Shown here: piece after piece, positions 24,380-33,250 of the stretch
How the letters are laid out: every line of letters starts with the position of its first letter
How positions within the stretch are numbered: the stretch's first letter is position 1
Source: Rhizobium sp. CCGE 510
GTDB lineage: Bacteria > Pseudomonadota > Alphaproteobacteria > Rhizobiales > Rhizobiaceae
Length of the DNA stretch: 50,467 bases
Direction: 5' to 3'
Assembly (NCBI RefSeq): GCF_000292525.1
Contig: NZ_AEYF01000023.1
Location: 1-50,467 of the forward strand
Program-made: the position numbers and the translations under genes
The notes under the pieces: generated by a model
What the model was told of the DNA's origin: nothing
The model's input: only the letters and a program-made list of their open reading frames with translations
Database searches by the model: none

Positions 24380-25632
24380 GGAGGGCCAGGCCTTTCCTGG
24401 CGCTTGCCGCTGCCGAGACGCTTTCGCTTTCCGGAACGCGGCTGTCGACCATCGCCATTCCCTGGCTGGTGCTGAGCACGACCGGGAGCCCTGTCCTGAC
24501 CGGGCTGACGGCGATGATGGAGATGCTGCCCTATGTTGTCGCCAAGGCGCTCGGTGGGCCGCTGATCGACCGCGTCAGTCCGAAGCGCATCGCCATTGCC
24601 TGCGATACCGCATCGGTGGCCGTGGTGGGGCTGCTGCCGCTGCTCGATCTCTTCGGCATGCTTGGCATGCCGGTGCTGCTGCCAATCGTCTTTGCCATGG
24701 GCGTGCTGCGCGGGCCTTCCGACGCCGCCAAGCAGGCAATGGTTCCCGACATTGCCGCGCTTGCGAACGTACCGCTCGAACGGGTGACCGGCGTTGCCAG
24801 CGCGATTGAGCGGCTGGCCTCGACGGCGGGCGCGGCCGGCGCCGGCGCGCTGATCGGGCTGATCGGCCCGGGCCAGGCGCTCCTCGTCAATGCCGCCACC
24901 TTTGCCGCCGCCGCGCTGATCGTCGCAGTCGGAATCCCCAGAATGCGGCGCTTGCCCGGCGCACCCGAAGCCCGACCGGCCGAAAGGGCTTCCTATCTCG
25001 ACGATCTCCGCGAAGGTTGGCGCTTTCTGCGCGGCGATGCGGTGCTCGTCAGCATCGTCCTGATGGTGGCGACCACCAACCTGCTGGATCAGGCCTATCA
25101 CGCGGTGCTGCTGCCGGTCTGGACGCAGGGTTCCGGCCATGGCCCGGAACTGCTGGGGGCGATGCTTGCGGCCTTCAGCGGCGCCTCGATCGCAGGTGCC
25201 GCGATCGCCGCGGCGATCGGCGAGCGAATGCCGCGCCTGATGGTCTATACCGTGGCGTTCCTCTTGACCGGATTTCCGCGCTTTTTCATCCTTGCGCTGG
25301 ATGCGCCGCTCATCCTCATCTTCGTCACCTTGGCAATTGCGGGATTTGCCTCGGGCTTCCTCAATCCGATCCTGTCGGCGGTGATCTTTGAACGGATCCC
25401 TAAGCCGCTGACCGGCCGCGTGACCGCGATGAACGCCGCCCTCTGTTTTGCGCTCATCCCCTTCGGCGGTCTGGTTGGCGGCGCGCTGATCAGCACGGTC
25501 GGCGTCGCCGCGGCACTATTGCTCACCGGGCTTGCCTATCTCGCCGCCACTCTCTTTCCTCTTGCTCTGAAAAGTTTCCGTGGCTTCGACAAGACTATTG
25601 CCGATACCGGTGCTTCCGTATCAAGGCGATGA
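24376..25632 (+). CDS. MFS transporter, multidrug-efflux type
   Basis: A 418-residue inner-membrane transporter with about twelve hydrophobic helices. It looks like the MFS_3/enterobactin-exporter-like branch: the early loop LGGPLIDRVSPKRIAIACD corresponds to the conserved loop 2-3 motif, and ERVTGVASAIERLASTAGAAGAGAL to the fifth helix. It probably exports a toxic small molecule using the proton gradient. The GTG start at 24376 overlaps the regulator stop, with AGGGGAGGATGAGG upstream. The substrate is not predictable, though the paired regulator should sense it or a related compound. Confidence 0.9.
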   Translation: MRRARPFLALAAAETLSLSGTRLSTIAIPWLVLSTTGSPVLTGLTAMMEMLPYVVAKALGGPLIDRVSPKRIAIACDTASVAVVGLLPLLDLFGMLGMPVLLPIVFAMGVLRGPSDAAKQAMVPDIAALANVPLERVTGVASAIERLASTAGAAGAGALIGLIGPGQALLVNAATFAAAALIVAVGIPRMRRLPGAPEARPAERASYLDDLREGWRFLRGDAVLVSIVLMVATTNLLDQAYHAVLLPVWTQGSGHGPELLGAMLAAFSGASIAGAAIAAAIGERMPRLMVYTVAFLLTGFPRFFILALDAPLILIFVTLAIAGFASGFLNPILSAVIFERIPKPLTGRVTAMNAALCFALIPFGGLVGGALISTVGVAAALLLTGLAYLAATLFPLALKSFRGFDKTIADTGASVSRR

Positions 25633-26544
25633 GCGCGCGTCCGGTCTCTCGCGCCCCAACGCCTCGACCATCAGATCGACAAATCGGTGGATGCGCGGTT
25701 CCAGCAGGTGCTTGTCGGGATAGAGCATGATGATCTTGGCGTCATCGGTTTCGAGGTCGGGGAGGACATGGCGGAGACGACCGGCGGCGAGATCGTCGGC
25801 GACGAGGAAATCGGGCAGGAGAGCGATGCCCAGTCCCGCCAGGGCGGCGTCGCGAATCGCCTCTCCGCTGTCGAGCCTCAGGCGGCTGCGCCCCTGCGCC
25901 TTGATCCAGGAGCTGCCTTTGCCACGAAAACGCCAGCCGTGTCTTCGAGTGCGGCTGGCGAAAATCAGGCAGTCATGGGCTGCGAGATCGGCGATATCGC
26001 GGGGCTCGCCGCGCTCGGCGAGATAGGACGGCGTGGCGCAGAGCCGCGTCCTGTATGCGGCGATCGCGCGCGAGACCAGTCGGGTGTCCGATGCGGTCGC
26101 GCCGATCCGGATCGCCAGATCGAAACCTTCCTCGACGATGTCGGCCACACGATCGGTGAAGCTCATCTCCACCTGGATGTCGGGCCAAGCCCGAAGATAT
26201 TCTTCCAGCAGGGGCAGTATGACGAGCCGTCCGAAGGCATCGGGCGCGGTGAGCCTGAGAATGCCGCGCGGCATGCCGCTCTGGCCTGCCACGCTCGCTT
26301 CCGCCTCGTCGACTGATGCGAGGATCTGCAAGCCGCGGTCGTAGAATACCCGCCCTTCATCGGTCAGGCTCAGTGTTCTCGTTGTGCGGTTGAGCAGACG
26401 TGCGCCGAGCCGGTCTTCCAGGCGGATGACGGCCTTTCCCGCCGCCGAACGGGACAGGCCCAAAGCCTCGCCGCCGGCGATAAAGCTTCCGGCATCGACG
26501 ACGGCCATGAAGATCAGGATATCGTTCAGGTTCGTACGCGGCAT
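25621..26544 (-). CDS. LysR-family transcriptional regulator
   Basis: A 307-residue LTTR of the AaeR/PecT-like branch (MPRTNLNDILIFMAVVDAGS). The helix-turn-helix lies at about 20-65, with GLSRSAAGKAVIRLEDRLGARL. The effector domain has DLAIRIGATASDTRLVSR and GIALLPDFLVADDL. I use ATG 26544 because LTTR proteins begin there; the frame opens further to 26616 at TTG. Its 3' end overlaps the MFS gene end by 12 bases on the opposite strand. No divergent target is close: 217 bases to the next gene, which is transcribed toward it. Confidence 0.86.
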   Translation of the reverse strand: MPRTNLNDILIFMAVVDAGSFIAGGEALGLSRSAAGKAVIRLEDRLGARLLNRTTRTLSLTDEGRVFYDRGLQILASVDEAEASVAGQSGMPRGILRLTAPDAFGRLVILPLLEEYLRAWPDIQVEMSFTDRVADIVEEGFDLAIRIGATASDTRLVSRAIAAYRTRLCATPSYLAERGEPRDIADLAAHDCLIFASRTRRHGWRFRGKGSSWIKAQGRSRLRLDSGEAIRDAALAGLGIALLPDFLVADDLAAGRLRHVLPDLETDDAKIIMLYPDKHLLEPRIHRFVDLMVEALGRERPDARSSP

Positions 26545-26761
26545 CAGGCAACTCGAGCGGTTCGCTATAGCCATAAGTCGGTCAGTCAGCGAGCGATTCA
26601 AGGTTCGGACCATCAACGTCCAACCCGGCAGTAAGGTCCCGGCACTCCGCTTCTATGTCGGTGTGCGCTCGGCCCGATATTGTGAGATGGAGCTGAAGCA
26701 CATCCGACTCTGGTGTTAGAGGCGCGGCGGAGTTCGGCCGATCGGGACGCGGGAAGCCTGG

Positions 26762-27685
26762 CTAGAGCATATCGCCGAGACTCCAATGGTTGTTCCATCG
26801 GGCGTCGATCTCGTCATCGACATTCTGATATCTGATGTCGGTGGAGAGGCGCAGCCGTTGGCTGCGGTCTTGGTTGGTGGTCGAGGCGTGGATCATGTAG
26901 GGCGAGTGGAGCACAACGTCGCCAGCCTCATAATCGGCTGCGAGCCAGCGGGTGTGGAAGCGCTCCGCCATATCGGGGAGATCCTTCGAGACCCAGCCAC
27001 CTTCCGTCATGTGGCTGTTATAGGCGCTAATCCGCTCTTCAGGCGAAAGATCGCCGCTTGCGGCCTGGAACTCGGCCTCCATCTTGACTCCAAGCGCGTG
27101 CGAGCCCTCGAGGTAGACCAGGCCGCCCATCTCGGCAGGGATATCGCCGATCGGGATCCAGGCCGTCACCAGGCGGCTGGTGCCCCCGCGCAGATAGACG
27201 AGATCGTAGTGAGCTGGCGTCGCGGTCGGCGATCCCGGCTGGGTGAAACGCATGATCTTGCGCTTGTGCAGATAGGAAATGCCCTGCAGGAAATCATCCA
27301 TGAAGCGGATGAGCGGCGGTTGCGTGCAGAAGCCTTCATAGGCGGCGGAGCGAACGAGTGACATCAGGCGCCGGTCCGCCAGGCTCCAGTCGGCGCCGGT
27401 GGCCGAAGCGAGCCCCAGCGTAAAATTGCTGCCGGGCTCGACCAGTCCTGTCGCAGCGAGGCGTTCGAAGACCCAGCCACGGAAGTCGATAATATCGGCC
27501 CGCCGCAGAAGCCCTTTCAGCCAGACATAGCCATCGTCCTGGTAGCGGCGGCGGATGGCGTCGACGCCGATGGCCGGATCGGTCGGCGTGAGCCAGCCCG
27601 TCCGCTCCGCGGCCAAGGTCTTGCCGTGGGCGGTAAGAGGAAATTCCGGCATTCGGCTCTGCATGGCTCTGGCGGCACTCGACAT
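26762..27685 (-). CDS. Phytanoyl-CoA dioxygenase (PhyH) family protein
   Basis: A 307-residue Fe(II)/2-oxoglutarate oxygenase. The double-stranded beta-helix iron triad is visible: His and Asp in AHYDLVYLRGG (near 160), and a distal His in HSPYMIHASTTN (near 268). RLRLSTDIRYQN provides the Arg that holds 2-oxoglutarate. PhyH proteins hydroxylate lipids or small metabolites; some act in ectoine, phosphonate or secondary pathways. The substrate is unknown here. ATG 27685 follows GGAAGG; the GTG at 27718 is less likely. Divergent from the AraC gene, which probably controls it. Confidence 0.88.
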   Translation of the reverse strand: MSSAARAMQSRMPEFPLTAHGKTLAAERTGWLTPTDPAIGVDAIRRRYQDDGYVWLKGLLRRADIIDFRGWVFERLAATGLVEPGSNFTLGLASATGADWSLADRRLMSLVRSAAYEGFCTQPPLIRFMDDFLQGISYLHKRKIMRFTQPGSPTATPAHYDLVYLRGGTSRLVTAWIPIGDIPAEMGGLVYLEGSHALGVKMEAEFQAASGDLSPEERISAYNSHMTEGGWVSKDLPDMAERFHTRWLAADYEAGDVVLHSPYMIHASTTNQDRSQRLRLSTDIRYQNVDDEIDARWNNHWSLGDML

Positions 27686-27782
27686 TTCAGCCTTCCCCAG
27701 CTTAAGTTGATTTACCACTAATTAGCTGATCTGCAGGGATAACCGACATAGAGAAAATTGGTAGCTGGACTTTTCGCTCATC

Positions 27783-28607
27783 ATGAGAGACACCGAGGCC
27801 ATCTACAGAACGCCGCTCGGCGCGGCCGGCGGACTGGCGGTCATCGGCAGCGGCAGGCAGCACGCCCGCCATGTGGTGAGCGGCCGTAAACTTCCGAGTT
27901 TCGCCGTCGTGCTGGTGGAGCGCGGGCAGGGCTGGTTGGAAACCGCCTCCAGCGGCCGCCTCCGCCTGACCGGGCCTGCTCTGTTCTGGCTGTTTCCCAA
28001 CCGGGTGCACTCCTATGGCCCCGATCAGGGCGGCTGGGATGAGCGCTGGGCGCTTTTCGAAGGATCCTTCACGCGGGACTTCGTGAGGCTGAGGATGATT
28101 GCCGAGCGACATCCTGCCGTCGCCCTGCATCATCTCGATGAGCTGGCGCGGCTGTTCGGCAAGCTTCATGCCGATCTGCTTGACGATACCAACCTTGGGC
28201 AGGCGTCGGCGGCACTGATGCTGCATCACATCGTCATATCAGCCGCCAGACAGGCAAGCGGAGGGGCCGATCGACACCAGGGAAGACCTGATATGGCCGA
28301 CATCGTCGAAACGCTGCGGCAGCGGGCGATGCAACCGCTCGATCTCGCTGTCTTCGCCGCCGAGCATGGTATGTCGCCGGCGACGCTGCGCCGGCGGCTC
28401 ACGCTTGAAACCGGGCTGCCTCCCAAAGCATTCCAGCTCCGGGTGCGCATGGACCATGCCAAACAGCTGTTGGCAACCACCGACGAAAAGATCGAAGTGG
28501 TGGCCGTCATGGTCGGCCTGGACGACCCGTTTTACTTTTCACGTATCTTTCACGAGCGCGAAGGCTGCAGTCCCCGCGAATTCCGTGCGAGATATTTGCG
28601 GGTTTGA
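27783..28607 (+). CDS. AraC-family transcriptional regulator
   Basis: A 274-residue regulator. The N-terminal half is a cupin-like sensing domain (AVVLVERGQGWLETASSGRL, FWLFPNRVHSYGPDQGG). The C-terminal double helix-turn-helix is at about 175-272: MQPLDLAVFAAEHGMSPATL, then VVAVMVGLDDPFYFSRIFHE and CSPREFRARY. It is divergent from the PhyH oxygenase across about 97 bases, an arrangement seen with AraC/PhyH pairs elsewhere. It likely activates the oxygenase when its ligand is present. ATG 27783 is the only sensible start. Confidence 0.9.
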   Translation: MRDTEAIYRTPLGAAGGLAVIGSGRQHARHVVSGRKLPSFAVVLVERGQGWLETASSGRLRLTGPALFWLFPNRVHSYGPDQGGWDERWALFEGSFTRDFVRLRMIAERHPAVALHHLDELARLFGKLHADLLDDTNLGQASAALMLHHIVISAARQASGGADRHQGRPDMADIVETLRQRAMQPLDLAVFAAEHGMSPATLRRRLTLETGLPPKAFQLRVRMDHAKQLLATTDEKIEVVAVMVGLDDPFYFSRIFHEREGCSPREFRARYLRV

Positions 28608-28619
28608 GAATGGCAGGCG

Positions 28620-29642
28620 TCAGCGCCAGCCAAGCGCCGGGGCGACGTGGGTCAGGATCGCCTCGATGACATGGGCGTTGTAGGCGACGCCGAGCTGGTT
28701 GGGGACGGTGAGCAGCAGTGTGTCGGCCTCGGCGATCGCCTGATCCTCGGCGAGCTGCTTAACCAGGGCATCGGGTTCGGCGGCATAGCTGCGGCCGAAG
28801 ATCGCCCGGGTCTTCTCGTCGATGAAACCGATCTTGTCGTCCTCGTCATTACCGTAGCCGAAATAGGCGCGATCACGGTCGTCGACCAGTGCGAAGATGC
28901 TGCGGCTGACCGAGACGCGCGGCTGGCGCGTGTGGCCGGCTGCCTTCCAGGCCTCGCGGTAGGCGCGGATCTGGTCGGCCTGCTGGACGTGGAACGGCTC
29001 TCCCGTCTCGTCGTCCTTCAGCGTCGAGCTCTGCAGGTTCATGCCGAGCTTGGCCGCCCAGACGGCTGTGGCATTGGAGCTTGCGCCCCACCAGATCCGT
29101 TCGCGCAAGCCTTCCGAATGCGGCTCGAGGCGCAGGAGGCCTGGCGGGTTCGGAAACATCGGCCGCGGGTTGGGCTTGGCAAAACCTTCGCCGCGCAACA
29201 CTTCGAGGAATACTTCGGCGTGATGGCGGGCCATGTCAGCCTCGCTCTGGCCTTCGGGCGGGACATAGCCGAAATGGCGCCAGCCATCGATCACCTGCTC
29301 GGGTGAGCCGCGGCTGATGCCAAGCTGCAGCCGGCCGCCGGCGATGAGGTCGGCGGCACTGGCATCCTCGGCCATATAAAGCGGGTTCTCGTAGCGCATG
29401 TCGATGACGGCGGTGCCGATCTCGATCCGGCTGGTTTTTGCGCCGACGGCTGATAGTAGCGGGAAGGGTGCAGCCAGCTGGCGGGCAAAATGGTGCACCC
29501 GGAAATAGGCCCCGTCGGCGCCGAGCTCCTCGGCCGCGACGGCAAGGTCGATCGACTGCAGCAGCGCGTCGCCGGCCGAGCGCGTCTGCGATTGAGGCGA
29601 GGGCGTCCAGTGCCCGAACGAGAGGAAACCGATCTTCTTCAT
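28620..29642 (-). CDS. LLM-class flavin-dependent oxidoreductase
   Basis: A 340-residue luciferase-like monooxygenase. The TIM-barrel family features are AEELGADGAYFRVHHFARQL near 36, IEIGTAVIDMRYENPLYMAE, GGRLQLGISRGSPEQVIDGW and WWGASSNATAVWAAKLG. It needs reduced flavin from a separate reductase. The group also contains F420 enzymes, but Rhizobium uses FMN. The substrate is unknown. ATG 29642 begins directly at the first barrel strand (MKKIGFLSFGHW). It is convergent with the AraC gene (12 bases apart) and monocistronic. Confidence 0.9.
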   Translation of the reverse strand: MKKIGFLSFGHWTPSPQSQTRSAGDALLQSIDLAVAAEELGADGAYFRVHHFARQLAAPFPLLSAVGAKTSRIEIGTAVIDMRYENPLYMAEDASAADLIAGGRLQLGISRGSPEQVIDGWRHFGYVPPEGQSEADMARHHAEVFLEVLRGEGFAKPNPRPMFPNPPGLLRLEPHSEGLRERIWWGASSNATAVWAAKLGMNLQSSTLKDDETGEPFHVQQADQIRAYREAWKAAGHTRQPRVSVSRSIFALVDDRDRAYFGYGNDEDDKIGFIDEKTRAIFGRSYAAEPDALVKQLAEDQAIAEADTLLLTVPNQLGVAYNAHVIEAILTHVAPALGWR

Positions 29643-29870
29643 GCCGATGCCGCACCTTGATCCGTTGTGTCTGGGGTTGATGCGTCATCGCACAGTTTCG
29701 GCCCGGAAGACAATCGGAACTGGTGGAACGGCGCATCGGCGCTGCCCATGTCAGCTGTCGCACGGTGAGCGAGGCGGCACTCGTCAGCAGATCGGTATCA
29801 TCGGCGGCTGGTAAGGTCCGGCAGCGTGCTCGGACTTCACCTCGTCCCCGACAAGCGCTAAAAGTTAGAT

Positions 29871-30515
29871 ATGCGCTACACTTTCGCCATAGGCGATATC
29901 CATGGCTGTATCGATCCGCTGAACAGGTTGATCGATCGGATCGAGGCCTATGCGTCTGAAGGCACGGTCGTCTTCCTTGGCGACTATATCGATCGCGGGC
30001 CTGACAGCAGACGTGTCCTCGACCGGCTCATTGCCGGTCCGTGCGACCGGTGGAGCTGGATCTGCCTGAAAGGCAATCATGAGGACATGATGGTCGCTGC
30101 CTATGCCGATAGCGACGACAGGGCCGTGTGGCTCGGCAATGGCGGAGTTGAAACCGAGATTTCGTTTGGCGGCAGGGTTTTGCCCCAGCATCTGCAATGG
30201 GCGGCCGATCGTCCGCTCATGCATTTCGATCGGCATCGCATCTTCGTCCATGCCGGTGTCGATCCGGAATTTCCACTGGAGCAGCAGAGCGAGCACGACC
30301 TTCTATGGATCCGGTTTCCGCCCGGTGAATCCGGCGACTATTGGGGCAAACATCTGGTGCACGGCCATACGCCGTCGCTGTCCAATCCGGTGACGATAGG
30401 GAACCGCACCAATATCGACAGCGGCTGCGTCTTCGGCGGTAGGCTTTCCTGTGCGGTGTTCGACGACGAGATTGCCGGCGGGCCGATCGATTTTATCGAG
30501 GTGAGGGCGGCATGA
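29871..30515 (+). CDS. PPP-family metallophosphoesterase
   Basis: A 214-residue serine/threonine-phosphatase-like enzyme. All metal-binding blocks are in order: GDIHGC (about 8-13), GDYIDRGPDS (37-46), GNHEDMM (68-74) and HGHTP (164-168), plus a His in FVHAGVDP. This is the bacterial PrpA/ApaH-like size class. It may dephosphorylate proteins or split dinucleoside polyphosphates; sequence alone does not decide. ATG 29871 has weak upstream signal. It is monocistronic. Confidence 0.92.
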   Translation: MRYTFAIGDIHGCIDPLNRLIDRIEAYASEGTVVFLGDYIDRGPDSRRVLDRLIAGPCDRWSWICLKGNHEDMMVAAYADSDDRAVWLGNGGVETEISFGGRVLPQHLQWAADRPLMHFDRHRIFVHAGVDPEFPLEQQSEHDLLWIRFPPGESGDYWGKHLVHGHTPSLSNPVTIGNRTNIDSGCVFGGRLSCAVFDDEIAGGPIDFIEVRAA

Positions 30516-30620
30516 ACTTGTTCGTGTCGGCAAGGGTCTAGAGCCGGCGACGGCGGTGGGAGCAGTATCGCACTGTCATGACCCGTCAGCAGAAAATTTG
30601 CCGTGAAGGCACCTAATCTC

Positions 30621-30678
30621 CGTCCTTCCCGTGACATCCCTCGGGTCGAAGCCCGAGGACAGGAATGACGGAGGAGAG
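30621..30678. repeat. Palindromic intergenic repeat
   Basis: CCTCGGG (30639-30645) pairs with CCCGAGG (30652-30658), and the flanks read CGTCCTTCCC and AGGAATGACGGAGGAGAG. The right flank matches the arm of the 39-bp repeat near 38.2 kb, so both belong to one dispersed family. It lies between convergent genes. Confidence 0.6.
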
Positions 30679-30699
30679 ATGTGGTGGCGCTTGGCGTCA

Positions 30700-31062
30700 T
30701 CACCGCCCGCTCAAGCCTCGCCGGCCGGCGGCGAGGCGCAGCCAGGGCATCAGGTGGAAGCTGCTCATCAGCAGGTACATCGGCACCATTCCACCGATCG
30801 GGAAGGCATTCGGCGTGGTGGTGCAGATCATGTCGGTGCTGCCGGTCGCGGCCGTCAGCAGCGCCATCAGCGCGAATGTCGGGGCGGCGGCGAGTGATAG
30901 CCAGTCTGCGGCGTGGGCGGCGATCCCGCCGCCTGGGCCAGCCACGCCACCGCTCGGCTTCGCAACTGATCCGTCTGCGGCGGCGGCCAGCGAGAGCCAT
31001 TCGGCGGCGTTGAGAGAAGCATTGCCGTCGCCTCTTTTTGGGGGGTGGGCCGAAAGCAGCAT
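30700..31062 (-). CDS. Small membrane protein paired with DUF899 protein
   Basis: A 120-residue protein with two likely membrane helices (DWLSLAAAPTFALMALLTAA, about 52-72; GMVPMYLLMSSFHLMPWLRL, about 88-108). The N-terminal half is Gly/Ala-rich. AAGGAG, overlapping the stop of the DUF899 gene, precedes ATG 31062, so the two are translationally linked. I recall small proteins of this type next to DUF899 genes in other proteobacteria. The function is unknown. Confidence 0.7.
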   Translation of the reverse strand: MLLSAHPPKRGDGNASLNAAEWLSLAAAADGSVAKPSGGVAGPGGGIAAHAADWLSLAAAPTFALMALLTAATGSTDMICTTTPNAFPIGGMVPMYLLMSSFHLMPWLRLAAGRRGLSGR

Positions 31063-31067
31063 CGCCG

Positions 31068-31865
31068 TTACTCCTTGCCGTACCGGTCATGATGGCGCCA
31101 CCAGATGCCGGTTTCGTTGCGGCCCTTCGGGGCGCGGTCGAGCCATTGATACATGCCCCAGAGCCCGTCCAGCCCGCGGGCATAGCTGGAATAGCTGTGA
31201 TAGACGGCGCCATCGACAAGCTCGAAGGCGCTGACTCCCGGCCGGTCGCGGGTGTAGGTGGGGACATCGGTACCGGTCATGGCAGCAATCTGGGCCACCG
31301 GTCCCTCGCTGCCAGACGATTGCCATTCCTGCACGGTCTTGCCGGCGAGCGGTTCGGGGGCAGGCGGTTCGCGGCGATAGTTGTATTCTATAGCACCGTC
31401 GCGCTGATCTTCGGCGCTGAACCAGACGCTGAAATCGCCGTTGAAATCGCTGCCGAAGGACGAGGCCCAGGGGAAGCTCCAGCCCATGCGCTGTTTGAAT
31501 GCCTGAAGCTTCGTGAGCGGCGCGCGCGAGACCGCCGTGAAGGCGACATCGTGGTTTTCGAGATGGACGAAGAAGCCGTTGAAGCCGTCGGCGATCGAGG
31601 AGCAGGACGGGCAGCCGGCGGTATAATCCGGCCCGAACATGAAGTGGTAGACGAGAAGCTGCGAACGGCCGCCAAAAAGGTCTTTCAGCGAGACGTTGCC
31701 GTCTTCGGTGTCGAAGCGGTAATCCTTATCGATCCCCCCACGCGGCAATTGCTGGCGCTTGAGCGCCAGCGCGTCGCTCTGCCTGGTCAGTTCCTTCTCC
31801 TCCTCGAGCAAGTCTAGTCTCGCTGCCAGCCATTGCCGGCGTGTTGCATTCAGTTGTGCCGTCAT
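31068..31865 (-). CDS. DUF899 thioredoxin-like family protein
   Basis: A 265-residue cytoplasmic protein of DUF899 (PF05988). The core is a thioredoxin-like fold with GRSQLLVYHFMFGPDYTAGC, then PSCSSIADGF; the CPSC-type cysteines near residues 88-91 could be redox active. DVAFTAVSRAPLTKLQAFKQ and the C-terminal YQWLDRAPKGRNE are typical of the family. AAGGAG precedes ATG 31865. It is the first gene of a pair with a small membrane protein and is divergent from a winged-helix regulator, suggesting a stress- or ligand-induced module. Biochemical function is not established for the family. Confidence 0.88.
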   Translation of the reverse strand: MTAQLNATRRQWLAARLDLLEEEKELTRQSDALALKRQQLPRGGIDKDYRFDTEDGNVSLKDLFGGRSQLLVYHFMFGPDYTAGCPSCSSIADGFNGFFVHLENHDVAFTAVSRAPLTKLQAFKQRMGWSFPWASSFGSDFNGDFSVWFSAEDQRDGAIEYNYRREPPAPEPLAGKTVQEWQSSGSEGPVAQIAAMTGTDVPTYTRDRPGVSAFELVDGAVYHSYSSYARGLDGLWGMYQWLDRAPKGRNETGIWWRHHDRYGKE

Positions 31866-31985
31866 TTGGGTCTTCTCCTTTGCCTGTCTGTCGTCGTAGC
31901 ATCCGGCTCGGGGTTGCCTGCCGGTGTCACGCAGATTACGGCCGGGCAGGGGAATAGCGGGAGTGACAAGTGTGACGGGATTTGA

Positions 31986-33206
31986 ATGGACTCGCTGATC
32001 ACGGCCGCGGCGCAGGCGCTGGCGACAGGCGATGCGCTCGGCGCGCTGAAGCGGGTGGCGTTGCGCGACGATGCGCCGGCACTGGCGCTGCGCGGCATCG
32101 CGATGGCACAGCTCGGCGATCTCGTTCGCGCCAAGGTGCTGCTGAAGAGTGCGGCGCGCGCCTTCGGCCCGCGGGAGGCGGTGGCGCGAGCGCGCTGCGT
32201 GGTCGCCGAGGCCGAGATCGCGCTCGTCTCGCGCGATCTCACCTGGCCGCCGAAGGCGCTGGAAGCGGCGCGCAAGGTGCTGGAAGCGCATGGCGACAGG
32301 GTCAATGCCGCCCATGCGGGTAATGTTGCCATTCGCAGGCTGGTGCTGATCGGCGGCCTCGACGAGGCCGAGCGCTCGCTCGCCGCACTCGATCCGACGC
32401 CGCTGCCGCCGGCTCTGCGGGCTGCCCACGAGCTGGTGGCGGCTGGCATCGCCGTCCGCCGCCTGCAGACGGGGGCGGCGCGTTCGGCGCTTGACCGGGC
32501 AAGGTTTGCGGCGCGCGCGGCCGATATCCCGGCTTTGACGGCGGAGGTCGAAGCCGCCGTCTTGGTGCTCGGTACGCCGGCGGCTCGGCTGCTGTCGGGC
32601 GGGCAGGAGCGTCCGCTGCTGCTTGCGGCGGTGGAAGAGCTGCTTTCCTCCGGTACGCTCGTCGTCGATGCCTGCCGCCATGTGGTGTGGAACGCGGGCA
32701 CTGCCGTCTCCTTGGCGACGCGGCCGGTGCTGTTTGCGCTGGCCCGCGCACTTGCCGAAGCCTGGCCGGCGGATGTGGCAAGAGGTACGCTGATTGCCCG
32801 TGCCTTCCGCGGCAAACATGCCGATGAATCGCATCGCGCGCGGCTGCGGGTCGAGATCGGCCGGCTGCGCGCCGAACTGCGGGGACTGGCGGAGGTTTCG
32901 GCGACGAAGCGCGGCTTTGCGCTTTCGCCGCGCGGCCGCCAGGAGATTGCCGTGCTGGCGCCACTCGTCGAAGGGTCGCATGGGGCGGTGCTCGCCTTTC
33001 TGGCCGACGGCGAGGCGTGGTCGAGCTCGGCGCTGGCGATAGCGCTCGGAGCGAGCCCCCGCACCGTGCAGCGGGCGCTGGATTGCCTGGCTGGGGAAGG
33101 CAAGGTGCAATCGCTGGGGCGCGGGCGGGCACGGCGCTGGATGAGCCCGCCCTTATCGGGTTTCCCGACGATCTTGTTACTCCCCGGACCACTGCCGAGC
33201 GACTAG
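31986..33206 (+). CDS. Uncharacterised regulator with C-terminal winged helix
   Basis: A 406-residue protein. The first 300 residues are Ala/Arg/Leu-rich helices in pairs, TPR- or MalT-like (ALALRGIAMAQLGDLVRAKV, LVLIGGLDEAERSLAALDP). The C-terminus has a winged helix (about 340-395: FLADGEAWSSSALAIALGAS, PRTVQRALDCLAGEGKVQSL, GRGRARRW). ATG 31986 is 120 bases from the divergent DUF899 gene, with GTGACAAGTGTGAC direct repeats between them. It very probably controls the DUF899 module. I do not know a named family. Confidence 0.75.
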   Translation: MDSLITAAAQALATGDALGALKRVALRDDAPALALRGIAMAQLGDLVRAKVLLKSAARAFGPREAVARARCVVAEAEIALVSRDLTWPPKALEAARKVLEAHGDRVNAAHAGNVAIRRLVLIGGLDEAERSLAALDPTPLPPALRAAHELVAAGIAVRRLQTGAARSALDRARFAARAADIPALTAEVEAAVLVLGTPAARLLSGGQERPLLLAAVEELLSSGTLVVDACRHVVWNAGTAVSLATRPVLFALARALAEAWPADVARGTLIARAFRGKHADESHRARLRVEIGRLRAELRGLAEVSATKRGFALSPRGRQEIAVLAPLVEGSHGAVLAFLADGEAWSSSALAIALGASPRTVQRALDCLAGEGKVQSLGRGRARRWMSPPLSGFPTILLLPGPLPSD

Positions 33207-33250
33207 GATGGCCCGAGTTTCAAGGAAGCCCGAACGACAGGGAAAAAGAG

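Noticed and set aside
31862..33110. Long Ser/Arg-rich minus-strand frames over the winged-helix regulator
   Set aside because: Low-complexity shadow translation. The plus-strand product has a sensible winged helix and start.
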